This document shows, in pieces, positions 5,959-13,054 of a stretch of 21,973 bases of DNA (positions are counted from its first letter, which is position 1; each line of letters begins with the position of its first letter). A model generated the notes under the pieces. It worked only from the letters and a program-made list of their open reading frames with translations. It was not told where the DNA came from and ran no database searches. The stretch comes from JAVVEG01 sp032251455. GTDB taxonomy: Bacteria > Pseudomonadota > Gammaproteobacteria > Pseudomonadales > Pseudohongiellaceae. Both the position numbers and the translations under genes were made by a program. The stretch lies in assembly GCA_032251455.1 (NCBI GenBank), contig JAVVEG010000030.1:1-21973 (forward strand). Direction: 5' to 3'.

Positions 5959-8166
5959 ATGACAATAAAAAAATCCTTTCCCGCTAATCCTTTCCAACAA
6001 TGGCAAAACCGCGACCCTGGCCGTGTTACTTTGCGGGCACGGGTTTGCTTGCTGGCAGTTGCGCTGGGTGTTGTGGCATGCTCGGGGGAGTCAGGTGGAA
6101 CGCCCACGGCTGAGTCGGAAGCGGCGCTCTCCCGGCAAGGCGAAGAAAGTGTACTTGTCCCGGTCACTGCTGCACGCATCGAGGCAGCGGCCGGCAATAA
6201 TGCCGAGTGGCTCGCGCATGGCCGCACCTATGCCGAAGACCGCTTCAGCCCCTTGAATCAGATCAATCGTGATACGGTCAGTGAACTGGGCGTGGCCTGG
6301 TATTTTGACCTGGATACCGACCGTGGTCAGGAAGCCACGCCTCTGGTAATCGATGGTACCGTGTATTTCACCTCTGCCTGGAGCAAGGCCTTTGCCGTGG
6401 ATGCCCGTACCGGGGAGGAGATATGGCGTTACGATCCGGAGGTCCCGCGCCGGTTTGGCGTAAACGCCTGTTGTGATGTGGTCAACCGTGGGCTGGCAGC
6501 CTGGGGGGACAAGGTTTATCTGGGAACTATTGATGGCCGTCTGATTGCGCTTGATCGTGCTACGGGTGCAGAAGTCTGGTCAACTGTCACTGCAGACCCG
6601 GAACAGCGCTATACCATCACCGGTGCGCCACGCGTCATCAATGGCAGGGTCATGATCGGCAACGGCGGTGCTGAGTTGGGCACACGCGGCTATGTTTCTG
6701 CCTACGATGCGGAAACCGGTGAAATGGACTGGCGTTTCTACACGGTACCAGGCAACCCGGCGGATGGATTCGAGAGCCCGGCCATGGCCATGGCGGCCGA
6801 AACCTGGGCTGGCGAGTGGTGGGAAATAGGGGGAGGTGGCACCGTATGGGATTCCATGGCCTATGACCCGGAGCTCGATCTGATGTATATCGGTGTAGGC
6901 AACGGCAGCCCGTGGAATCATCAGATACGCTCGGACGGGCAGGGTGATAATCTTTTTCTTTCCTCCATTGTGGCCTTGCGCCCGGATACCGGAGAGTATG
7001 TCTGGCACTTCCAGACCACGCCTGCAGAATCCTGGGACTACACCGCCACACAACACATGATTCTCGCCGATCTGCGGATTGAGGGTGAGTTGCGGCAGGT
7101 CATCATGCAGGCGCCCAAGAATGGCTTTTTCTATGTGATTGATCGGGCCACCGGCGAATTCATTTCCGGCGACAACTACGTGGAAATGAATTGGGCCATT
7201 GGTCTCGATCCCGATACAGGCCGCCCGCTGGAAGTGGAAGGTGCCCGTTACCAGCGCGACCCAACAATTGTGATACCCGGCCCATTGGGGGGACACAACT
7301 GGTACCCCATGTCACGCGATCAGGCCACTGGCCTGGTGTATATTCCCACCCAGAATACCTCCTACCTGTATTCCAATCCGGCAGAATTCGTCAAACAACA
7401 GGTTGGCTGGAATCTGGGTCAGGATGCCACTCCGGGAGAACCCGGCAATCCCGAAGATGCAGCCCGTGTCCAGGCCATGTCGCCATCCAGCCTGCTGGCA
7501 TGGGACCCGGTCAGGCAACAGGAAGTCTGGCGGGTGGATTACCCCTTCTTTGGCAATAGCGGTACGCTGGCCACCGGCGGCAATCTGGTTTTCCAGGGTT
7601 CGGCCGATGGACTGTTCCATGCTTATGATACGGCAAGCGGGGAACACCTCTGGTCGCATCCGGTGGGTGATGCAATATTGGGTGGCCCCGTTACTTATGA
7701 GCTGGATGGCGAGCAATATGTGCTTGCTCTGGCCGGCCAGGGTGGCGCCATTCCCTTGACCATGGGGCAGTTGTCCGGCAATTTTCCGCGTCAGCGCAAT
7801 GGCCGCCTGATGGCGTTCAAGCTGGGTGCGGATCTGGCTCTGCCGGAAGTGGAACTGGTGTCAGCCGTGCCTCTGGATTTGACTAACGTCAGCAGTTCCG
7901 GTGATACGGCTGCCGGCAGCGTGCTTTACGGCACCTTCTGCCAGGTCTGCCATGCGCCCCTGGGCCTGAGTGCAGGACCGATTCCGGACCTGAGGTATTC
8001 CGCCATGATCACCGATCCCGATTTGTTCGCGTCAGTGGTGCTGGACGGCATTCTGGCTGACCGTGGCATGGTTGGATTTGCGGCAGATATAGGTGCTGAG
8101 GAGGCCGAACACATCAGGGCGTATCTGTTGCAACTGGCCGCCGCAGTGCCAGGCTCGCCGCAATAA
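5959..8166 (+). CDS. PQQ-dependent alcohol dehydrogenase with C-terminal cytochrome c, predicted lipoprotein
   Basis: This 735-residue quinohemoprotein dehydrogenase oxidises primary or related alcohols in the periplasm and passes electrons through its own heme. The N-terminus has a long polar stretch, then a hydrophobic segment ending in VVAC with Cys41, a lipobox with Ser at +2, so an outer-membrane anchor is predicted. An eight-bladed PQQ propeller domain covers about 60-640. It has the vicinal disulfide Cys171-Cys172 (ACCDVV), the tryptophan-docking repeats and the catalytic Asp360 in WDYTATQ. Residue 362 is Thr rather than Asp, which fits a calcium rather than a lanthanide enzyme. A cytochrome c domain follows with CQVCH at 661-665 and a possible axial Met in RGMVGF. 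The domain order matches type I quinohemoprotein ethanol dehydrogenases, although those are normally soluble. No PQQ synthesis genes are present. The gene is convergent with the NHL gene. Confidence 0.92.
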   Translation: MTIKKSFPANPFQQWQNRDPGRVTLRARVCLLAVALGVVACSGESGGTPTAESEAALSRQGEESVLVPVTAARIEAAAGNNAEWLAHGRTYAEDRFSPLNQINRDTVSELGVAWYFDLDTDRGQEATPLVIDGTVYFTSAWSKAFAVDARTGEEIWRYDPEVPRRFGVNACCDVVNRGLAAWGDKVYLGTIDGRLIALDRATGAEVWSTVTADPEQRYTITGAPRVINGRVMIGNGGAELGTRGYVSAYDAETGEMDWRFYTVPGNPADGFESPAMAMAAETWAGEWWEIGGGGTVWDSMAYDPELDLMYIGVGNGSPWNHQIRSDGQGDNLFLSSIVALRPDTGEYVWHFQTTPAESWDYTATQHMILADLRIEGELRQVIMQAPKNGFFYVIDRATGEFISGDNYVEMNWAIGLDPDTGRPLEVEGARYQRDPTIVIPGPLGGHNWYPMSRDQATGLVYIPTQNTSYLYSNPAEFVKQQVGWNLGQDATPGEPGNPEDAARVQAMSPSSLLAWDPVRQQEVWRVDYPFFGNSGTLATGGNLVFQGSADGLFHAYDTASGEHLWSHPVGDAILGGPVTYELDGEQYVLALAGQGGAIPLTMGQLSGNFPRQRNGRLMAFKLGADLALPEVELVSAVPLDLTNVSSSGDTAAGSVLYGTFCQVCHAPLGLSAGPIPDLRYSAMITDPDLFASVVLDGILADRGMVGFAADIGAEEAEHIRAYLLQLAAAVPGSPQ

Positions 8167-8202
8167 GGCGCAAGCAATAGGAACCGCGACGGTAACCGCA
8201 AT

Positions 8203-8232
8203 CAGACTGCTGCCTATTCAGGCAGCAGTCTG
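8203..8232. terminator. Perfect 13-bp hairpin between convergent genes
   Basis: CAGACTGCTGCCT (8203-8215), loop ATTC and AGGCAGCAGTCTG (8220-8232) form a perfect 13-bp stem with a 4-nt loop. It sits 36 bp after the PQQ dehydrogenase stop and overlaps the last codons and stop of the convergent NHL gene. Neither strand has a U-tract after the stem, so it is not a canonical intrinsic terminator. It may work with Rho, or act as a bidirectional 3'-end stabiliser. Confidence 0.6.
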
Positions 8233-9365
8233 GGTACGAATTTGGTCAGCCCCTGAACCGGGCCCACCTCGCCGGCATAGATGTTGCCAGCGCTGTCCAC
8301 GGTCACACCTTCACCCATGGTGCCGAAGCCGCCCATGCCGGAAGCGCGTTCGGACATGTGCTCACGAATGAAATAGTGGACTTCGCCGGTGCGGGCGCTG
8401 CCAATGCGCAGACCTTTGCGCCAGCCCGGGTTGTAGTTCGGATCAGATTCGGAATCGATGGCATACAGCGTATCCTCGGCATCGATGAACAGGCCACTGA
8501 TGCGGCTGAACTGATACCAGGTATCCAGATGATTGCCATCCTGGTCGAATATCTGGATACGGCGGTTGCCGCGATCTGCCACAAACAATCGTCCCTGAGA
8601 ATCCATGGCCAGGGCGTGCGGGGAGCGCATCTGTCCGTCTTCATATCCCCACTCCCCGAAGCTTTTGATAAAACTGCCATCAGGCGCGTAAATGGAAATC
8701 CGGCTCTTGGCATTCGGGCCCGGTTCATCCATGAATTGGGCGCTGTGGGTTTCTGCGACATAGATATTGCCGTTGGGGGCTACCAGCACATCGTTTGGTT
8801 CGCTCAGGTGGGTGGGCGGATCACCCGCTTCGCCGGGAGTACCAATGGTCAGCAGCAGTTCGCCCTGGGGGCTGAATTTCAGTACGGTGTGACCCTTGCC
8901 GGCCGCATCCGGAAAGCTCTGCAATTCCTGGGGGTTGGCCGAGCGGGCATCCACCACCCAGACATTGCCCTCACTGTCTATTTCCATGCCATGCGGCCAC
9001 ATGATCAGGCCGGCACCAAAACTCTGCACGACATTCCCCATCGGGTCCAGCTTGACGATGGGGTCAACATTGGAGCCCGCACAGGAGTTGGCCCCGCAAC
9101 GATCACCAGCCCAGATATGGCGGCCGTCATTATCCACATGCACAGCACTGACTGAACCCCAGTTGCGTCCATCAGGCAGGGTGCCCCAGTTGCGCACGGT
9201 CTCGTAGGGATTGGGTAGATTGTTGACGGGAGTAACATCGGCATGTTCCGCCGGAGCGGTAGCACCACGCTGGGCGTGTGCTGATGCCGATAGCAATACC
9301 AGTCCGGCACAAGCCAACCCAATTTGCACACTGCGGACAGAAAGACGGAAAGAAGCTCTGCTCAT
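8214..9365 (-). CDS. Secreted NHL-repeat six-bladed beta-propeller, peptidyl-amidating-lyase-like
   Basis: This 383-residue protein has a signal peptide (likely cleavage after AHA near residue 32) followed by NHL-type propeller repeats. Typical blades include WPHGMEIDSEGNVWVVDA, EPNDVLVAPNGNIYVAETH, SPHALAMDSQGRLFVADRGNRRIQIF and a last blade VDSAGNIYAGEVG. The order resembles the peptidyl-alpha-hydroxyglycine amidating lyase (PAL) fold. Two positions that carry zinc-binding His in PAL are present (PHG and PHA), but the third reads GEG instead of a His-containing turn. Lyase activity is therefore doubtful. Many bacterial relatives have no known function and may bind ligands or proteins in the periplasm. 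GAGGT precedes the ATG by eight bases. It is downstream of, and on the same strand as, the small membrane protein at 9487-9930, with 121 bp between them that hold a promoter candidate and a palindrome. Confidence 0.82.
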   Translation of the reverse strand: MSRASFRLSVRSVQIGLACAGLVLLSASAHAQRGATAPAEHADVTPVNNLPNPYETVRNWGTLPDGRNWGSVSAVHVDNDGRHIWAGDRCGANSCAGSNVDPIVKLDPMGNVVQSFGAGLIMWPHGMEIDSEGNVWVVDARSANPQELQSFPDAAGKGHTVLKFSPQGELLLTIGTPGEAGDPPTHLSEPNDVLVAPNGNIYVAETHSAQFMDEPGPNAKSRISIYAPDGSFIKSFGEWGYEDGQMRSPHALAMDSQGRLFVADRGNRRIQIFDQDGNHLDTWYQFSRISGLFIDAEDTLYAIDSESDPNYNPGWRKGLRIGSARTGEVHYFIREHMSERASGMGGFGTMGEGVTVDSAGNIYAGEVGPVQGLTKFVPRLLPE

Positions 9366-9394
9366 GATTTACCTCATTGGTCCTGAATTCTCGA

Positions 9395-9419
9395 AGTCTG
9401 GTCCTGATCAGGCCAGACT
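9395..9419. repeat. Near-perfect palindrome in the leader of the NHL gene
   Basis: AGTCTGG (9395-9401) pairs with CCAGACT (9413-9419), and the core CCTGATCAGG (9403-9412) is itself a perfect palindrome. Together they form a 12-bp dyad with one extra T at 9402. The dyad lies between the candidate promoter at 9439-9465 and the NHL start at 9365. It could be an operator or a leader hairpin. No U-tract follows it on the minus strand, so termination of the upstream gene is less likely. Confidence 0.45.
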
Positions 9420-9438
9420 GCCTGTTTTGGCTCCCAAA

Positions 9439-9465
9439 CATGTACTGTCAGGCGGCTGTTGTCAA
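9439..9465 (-). promoter_or_regulatory. Promoter candidate for the NHL gene
   Basis: Read on the minus strand, a perfect TTGACA (9465-9460) is followed after 15 bp by TACATG (9444-9439). The spacer is short and the -10 is poor, so this is a modest candidate. It would give the NHL gene its own transcript separate from the upstream membrane protein. Confidence 0.3.
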
Positions 9466-9486
9466 GTCTATGCGGTGGCTCGTTCT

Positions 9487-9930
9487 CTAAGTATTCCAGC
9501 GCAGGAACAACTCACCATCGCCCAGCAGGTGACGCACTACATCCGTAGCATCAATGGCCAGGGAGATACCGGCGATGATCAAGTAGAAATGGATGTACTT
9601 GCCATACACAGTGGATAGGGGAAATTGCTGCTTGTGCGTAAGAATCCATAGGTAAACCGGTGTCCAGGCGATCAGATGACCGAGGCCCAGCAAGCGGACG
9701 TAGCCATAATTGGCGTAGATCCAGTCCATAATCATACTGGCCAGGACAGCGCTGACAAGAATAGCAATGGCTTCAGGACGTACACGCCATTTGCCCTGTT
9801 CACGTCCGATTACAAACAGCAATGCGCCGGCAATAGCGAGTACCAGAATGCCTAACCATGCCTGTAACCACCAGGGCTCGGTCAGGATAGCTTCGCCCAT
9901 GGTGGCAGGCAGTTCAGTTGTTGAGTTCAT
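9487..9930 (-). CDS. Small four-helix membrane protein of unknown function
   Basis: This 147-residue protein starts at the ATG at 9930, which has GAGAGG eight to nine bases upstream. A longer in-frame start at 9981 would add 17 polar residues without such a site. Four hydrophobic segments are visible, at about residues 20-41, 55-78, 80-99 and 113-140. Conserved-looking features are LGLGHLIAWTPVYLW in the third segment and an acidic DATDVVRHLLG at the end of the fourth. I recall similar unnamed inner-membrane proteins in other proteobacteria but no function. It precedes the secreted NHL protein on the same strand; a shared role is possible but not shown. Confidence 0.65.
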   Translation of the reverse strand: MNSTTELPATMGEAILTEPWWLQAWLGILVLAIAGALLFVIGREQGKWRVRPEAIAILVSAVLASMIMDWIYANYGYVRLLGLGHLIAWTPVYLWILTHKQQFPLSTVYGKYIHFYLIIAGISLAIDATDVVRHLLGDGELFLRWNT

Positions 9931-10006
9931 ACTTGTTTCCTCTCTGGACGGGTATTGGTCCCTGATGAAATGGATATGCAAAGTGACAAATGACTGCGTC
10001 AGGCCG

Positions 10007-10020
10007 CTGTCTTCGGACAG
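10007..10020 (+). other. UUCG-tetraloop hairpin in a divergent intergenic region
   Basis: CTGTC (10007-10011), TTCG and GACAG (10016-10020) make a 5-bp stem with a C(UUCG)G loop, an extra-stable tetraloop when transcribed rightward. It lies 113 bp before hicA in a 202-bp region between divergent genes. No plus-strand gene ends here, so a terminator role has no obvious client. Confidence 0.3.
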
Positions 10021-10097
10021 GCAATAAAGTACCGATAGGCGGAAATAATGTCCAACAGTTGCTAAAGGACCCCCTCAATCATCAGCGCTTTTCCTGC

Positions 10098-10125
10098 TTG
10101 CAGATCATCATAAAAATGCTATCAT
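10098..10125 (+). promoter_or_regulatory. Candidate hicAB promoter
   Basis: TTGCAG (10098-10103) and TATCAT (10120-10125) are 16 bp apart and match the sigma-70 consensus at 4 and 5 positions. Transcription would start near 10132, only a base or two before the hicA ATG at 10133. No Shine-Dalgarno sequence is visible before that ATG. Confidence 0.5.
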
Positions 10126-10128
10126 TTT
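10113..10128. promoter_or_regulatory. Candidate HicB operator
   Basis: AAAATG (10113-10118) and CATTTT (10123-10128) form a perfect 6-bp inverted repeat with a 4-bp spacer. It covers the predicted -10 of hicAB. HicB-type antitoxins repress their own operon through such palindromes, and this HicB has a C-terminal ribbon-helix-helix-like segment. Confidence 0.55.
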
Positions 10129-10132
10129 CGGC

Positions 10133-10387
10133 ATGAACAGCAAGCAGCGACGCACTCTGGAGGCTATCTGGGCTGATCCAGTCAATGGAAATCTTGAATG
10201 GCTTCGGATTGAGGCGCTGGTTGTAGCGCTGGGTTGCCGGATGGTTGAAGGCTCCGGTTCCTCTGTCACGTTCGAGTACGAGAGTTATCGCGCCACATTT
10301 CACCGCCCTCATCCTTGCAAGGAAGCCCTGCGCTACCGTGTCAAGGCTGCGAGAGAATTTCTTGAGCGCATAGGAGCCAGGCCATGA
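10133..10387 (+). CDS. hicA: HicA family toxin
   Basis: This 84-residue protein is the toxin of a type II toxin-antitoxin pair. HicA proteins have a small double-stranded-RNA-binding-like fold and cleave mRNA. The sequence shows the family plan: a first helix (residues 4-13), an IEALVVALGC segment, a strand pair through VEGSGSSVTFEYES, then ATFHRPHP and a C-terminal helix (about 68-81). The catalytic-type GSHH motif of canonical HicA is here GSGSS, as in a subgroup where the conserved histidines lie in FHRPHP instead. The stop codon overlaps the hicB start by 4 bp (ATGA). No ribosome binding site is seen, and the predicted transcription start is at the ATG, so the message may be leaderless. 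Confidence 0.8.
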   Translation: MNSKQRRTLEAIWADPVNGNLEWLRIEALVVALGCRMVEGSGSSVTFEYESYRATFHRPHPCKEALRYRVKAAREFLERIGARP

Positions 10388-10758
10388 CGAATACGATGAC
10401 ATACTGTGGTTATGTAGCAAGTATGACCTTTGATACGGAAGACAAAATTATTGTCGGCCGCGTTTTGGACGTGGACGACATCATCACCTTTCATGGCGGG
10501 TCAGTCTCCGAATTTGAGAGCAACTTTCATAAGGTTGTGGATGATTACATTGCCGCTTGCGAGAGTTTGGGCAGTGTTCCAGAGAAACCTGCGAGCGGAA
10601 AGCTGATGTTGCGGGTTGCACCCAGCGTACACGCAGCCGCACTGAAGGCTGCTTCTCGCAAGGGTGTCAGTCTGAATAAGTGGGCTGAACAAGCCTTGAG
10701 TGCTGCCAGCCAAAAGGGCGTTTCCACGCAAGCGGCGCGCGGCCATACGGCAAACTGA
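10384..10758 (+). CDS. hicB: HicB family antitoxin
   Basis: This 124-residue protein is the antitoxin partner of HicA. The N-terminal HicB fold is clear: YCGYVASMTFDTEDKIIVGR, then VDDIITFHGGSVSEFESNFH and a helix ending YIAACESLG. The C-terminal part, residues about 73-110 (SGKLMLRVAPSVHAAALKAA and SLNKWAEQAL), is the ribbon-helix-helix DNA-binding segment expected for autorepression. HicB blocks the HicA active site and binds the operon promoter. The start overlaps the hicA stop by 4 bp, which couples translation and keeps antitoxin in step with toxin. A short polar tail follows the DNA-binding helix. The pair is a self-contained accessory module, and no mobile element is seen beside it. 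Confidence 0.88.
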   Translation: MTNTMTYCGYVASMTFDTEDKIIVGRVLDVDDIITFHGGSVSEFESNFHKVVDDYIAACESLGSVPEKPASGKLMLRVAPSVHAAALKAASRKGVSLNKWAEQALSAASQKGVSTQAARGHTAN

Positions 10759-10803
10759 CAACGTATGGATTCTTTGCCTGTAAGTCCTCCATAAGACTCA
10801 GCT

Positions 10804-11406
10804 TCAGTTGAACAGGCTGCGCAGGACGGGCAGCAAGGACAGCACCAGCAACAGCGCCATCAGATAATTGAACATCCTGCGCCAGGAGGGGGTTTTCAGG
10901 ATCTGTTGCAGGCTGCTGCCGAAGACCGCCCAGATGCCGGCGCAAGGAAAGGCAACCAGCATGAAGCAAAGGGCAATGATCAGCACCTGGAAATAGATAT
11001 TGGCATTCGGTACGGTGAAAGCCGCCACCGCGCCGCTGATCATGACCCAGGCTTTGGGATTGACCCATTGGAAAGTAGCGGATTGCAGGAAAGTGATAGG
11101 CTTGCCCTGAACGGGGTCGTCCTCACCGGCCGAGGCATTGGCTATCAACCAGGCCAGATAGAGCAGGTAAAAGGTGCCGACTATTTTGATGAGGTCATGC
11201 AGCACAGGGTATTTATTGAATATCAGCCCGAAACCAAAACCGACCAGGATCACCATCAAGGGGAAACCGATGCAGATACCCAGCAGATGGGGCAGGGTGC
11301 GTCTGACGCCGAAATTCAGCCCGGAAGCCAGCAGCATGACATTGTTGGGTCCTGGGGTGATGGTGGCAATAAAGCAGAACAACAGCAGTGGTAAAAGCTG
11401 ATCCAT
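10804..11406 (-). CDS. LysE/RhtB family amino-acid exporter
   Basis: This 200-residue inner-membrane protein has five to six hydrophobic helices. The N-terminal family signature ITPGPNNVMLLASGLNFG has TPGPNN at residues 17-22, followed by the conserved second helix region HLLGICIGFPLMV. LysE/RhtB proteins export amino acids or their derivatives using the proton motive force. I chose the ATG at 11406; an in-frame TTG at 11430 would add eight polar residues. The ribosome binding site is weak in either case. The gene follows the PiuC-like gene by 30 bp on the same strand, so both may share the iron-linked promoter region near 12124. The substrate cannot be predicted. The length and motif are normal for the family. 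Confidence 0.87.
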   Translation of the reverse strand: MDQLLPLLLFCFIATITPGPNNVMLLASGLNFGVRRTLPHLLGICIGFPLMVILVGFGFGLIFNKYPVLHDLIKIVGTFYLLYLAWLIANASAGEDDPVQGKPITFLQSATFQWVNPKAWVMISGAVAAFTVPNANIYFQVLIIALCFMLVAFPCAGIWAVFGSSLQQILKTPSWRRMFNYLMALLLVLSLLPVLRSLFN

Positions 11407-11436
11407 GGTGTTACTCGGGTTTCCTGTCAATCCATC

Positions 11437-12099
11437 TTAGTCTTCGGCCCACATGCGCAAGAGATTGCTGCGGGTCTTGAGCATCAGGGCCAGGGTGTGC
11501 TCATGGCTGCTGTCGCCGCGAATCCCGGCAATACTGCGATCAAGGTCGAATAATAGCTCACGTTGCTGAGCCTGGCGAATAAAGCTGCGCAGCCAGCCCA
11601 CCAGCACAAGCCGGCGTCCCGAGCGCACCGGCTCTACCCGGTGCAGGGTGGTCGATGGATAGAGCAGCAGACTGCCAGCCTCCAGTTTGAAGCTGCGCTC
11701 CGCGGCAGGCTCGTCAATCACCAGTTCGCCGCCTTCATAGCTGCCAGGGTCGCTCAGAAAGAGCGTAAAGGAAAGATCAGCGCGCTGCTTGTCCAGCAGG
11801 GCATCATCGATATGATTGTCATAGTGCATACCAGGCTCATAACGGCTTAACAGTAGTCGTATCAGCGTTTTGGGACGGCCGGCGGCGATTATCAATTCAT
11901 GGCCCAGCAGGGCGGTTTCAACCTGGGCCAGCAGGGCGCGGACCCTGGTATCAGGCTTCGCCTGTTGATTGTGTTTTTTATCCCGGGCATACCAGCCAGC
12001 CGTGCTGCGGCCATCGACAAACAGCTTGTCCTGGGTGGCAAGTTGCTGACAGGCCTTGATCAGATCGGGTGGCAGGGCCTGGGCAATGGGTAAAATCAT
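11437..12099 (-). CDS. piuC: PiuC/YbiX-like Fe(II)/2-oxoglutarate-dependent dioxygenase
   Basis: This 220-residue cytoplasmic protein belongs to the PKHD-type hydroxylase family. The iron-binding facial triad is visible: His96 and Asp98 in NHIDDALL, and His153 in LHRVEPV. An Arg-Arg before LVLVGW (about 163-164) supplies the 2-oxoglutarate carboxylate contact. The double-stranded beta-helix core is complete (LSFTLFLSDPGSYEGGELVI) and a helical C-terminal tail follows. PiuC proteins in other Gammaproteobacteria lie beside TonB-dependent siderophore receptors and are induced by iron starvation; no receptor is present here. The ATG at 12099 has AAGGA eight bases upstream. The gene is divergent from an unknown lipoprotein across 129 bp that contains a Fur-box-like palindrome, which fits iron control. 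The exact substrate of PiuC is not settled. Confidence 0.85.
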   Translation of the reverse strand: MILPIAQALPPDLIKACQQLATQDKLFVDGRSTAGWYARDKKHNQQAKPDTRVRALLAQVETALLGHELIIAAGRPKTLIRLLLSRYEPGMHYDNHIDDALLDKQRADLSFTLFLSDPGSYEGGELVIDEPAAERSFKLEAGSLLLYPSTTLHRVEPVRSGRRLVLVGWLRSFIRQAQQRELLFDLDRSIAGIRGDSSHEHTLALMLKTRSNLLRMWAED

Positions 12100-12123
12100 T
12101 CAGAGATTCCTTAAAATTCCAAT

Positions 12124-12138
12124 TGAGAATGATTCTTG
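12124..12138. promoter_or_regulatory. Fur-box-like palindrome
   Basis: TGAGAATGATTCTTG matches the 7-1-7 Fur consensus (TGATAAT-N-ATTATCA) at about 10 of 14 positions and contains a perfect AGAAT-G-ATTCT dyad. It lies 25 bp upstream of the PiuC-like start and 91 bp upstream of the divergent lipoprotein gene. It is placed to control the first and possibly both. Confidence 0.6.
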
Positions 12139-12228
12139 TTCGATGTAAGCTGAAAGCAGTTTACTGCCTGTCTGGGTGGAACACAAATACCGTATTCATT
12201 ACCTATTGTCACGCGAGGAGCTGCAATC

Positions 12229-13020
12229 ATGGAATCCAAAAACAAACTCTGGCTGGGGCTTGGTGTGGTCTGTATTGCCGGAGTTACCTTGAGCGCCTGT
12301 TCTGATTCGGCCAGAAATCAAGAATTGAACCCTGAAAGTACTGCCAGTGCCGAAGGGGGCGAAGGGGGTGAGGGAGCCACAACAGAGGACTCGATAGCCA
12401 GCGATGCGGTCTATCTTGGTCAACTGGCTTTCATCCGGGGGCACCTGAATGTCGGCGTCGATCTGTACCGGCAGGGACAGCAGGAGGCTGCAGCGACACA
12501 CATGAAACATCCTGAAAACGAGATCTACACGGCTTTATTGCCGGCCATGGAAGCCAGGAATGCGCCGGGTTTCGGAGAGGAGCTGCAGGCGCTGGCGCTG
12601 GCAGTGGAACAGCAGCAGGAACTGACCGTGGTGGAGAACGCCCATGCCCAGTTGCTGAGCGCTGTGGACAAGGCCGAACAGGCGGTATCCGAGCAGGATG
12701 CTGCCTTGATAGGTGCGGTGATTGTTGACCTGGTCAAGACGGCCGCGGCCGAATACGATATTGCTGCCGGCGAGGATCTTGCTCTGGAAAATGCGCATGA
12801 ATACCAGGATGCCCTGGGCTTTGTCCGTATTGCCCAGCAACAACTGGACAAGCTGGCAGGCATGACAGAAGAGCAGGCAGCCATCGTCAGTATCCGCGAG
12901 CAACTGGAGCTGATCAGCCCGGCCTGGACCGGACTGCAACCGCCCGCACAACTGAGCATGGAGCCTTCCGTGCTGTACGGGGCCGCCAGTCGCATCGAGA
13001 TTGCCAGCCTGGCGTTGTAA
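12229..13020 (+). CDS. Lipoprotein of unknown function, possibly iron-linked
   Basis: This 263-residue protein has a clear lipoprotein signal ending in LSAC with Cys24 and Ser at +2, so outer-membrane anchoring in the periplasm is predicted. A low-complexity linker rich in Glu and Gly (about 41-52) follows. The rest is almost entirely helical. It begins with LGQLAFIRGHLNVGVDLYRQG and has a motif HMKHPENEIYTALLPAMEARNAPGF near residues 89-113, in which two His, one Met and acidic residues could bind a metal. Two later heptad-like helices are rich in Gln, Glu and Ala. I recall similar unnamed lipoproteins in other proteobacteria but no function. GAGGAG lies eight bases before the ATG. The shared intergenic region with the PiuC-like gene and its Fur-like site suggest iron-responsive expression. 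Confidence 0.75.
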   Translation: MESKNKLWLGLGVVCIAGVTLSACSDSARNQELNPESTASAEGGEGGEGATTEDSIASDAVYLGQLAFIRGHLNVGVDLYRQGQQEAAATHMKHPENEIYTALLPAMEARNAPGFGEELQALALAVEQQQELTVVENAHAQLLSAVDKAEQAVSEQDAALIGAVIVDLVKTAAAEYDIAAGEDLALENAHEYQDALGFVRIAQQQLDKLAGMTEEQAAIVSIREQLELISPAWTGLQPPAQLSMEPSVLYGAASRIEIASLAL

Positions 13021-13054
13021 ACAGCCTGGCGCGTAAAGCGTTTGCCGACCGGGT

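Noticed and set aside
10764..10793. TATGGA/TCCATA inverted repeat between hicB and lysE, considered as a terminator or attC-like site
   Set aside because: The stem is only 6 bp with an 18-nt loop, there is no U-tract, and the conserved core sites of attC elements are absent.
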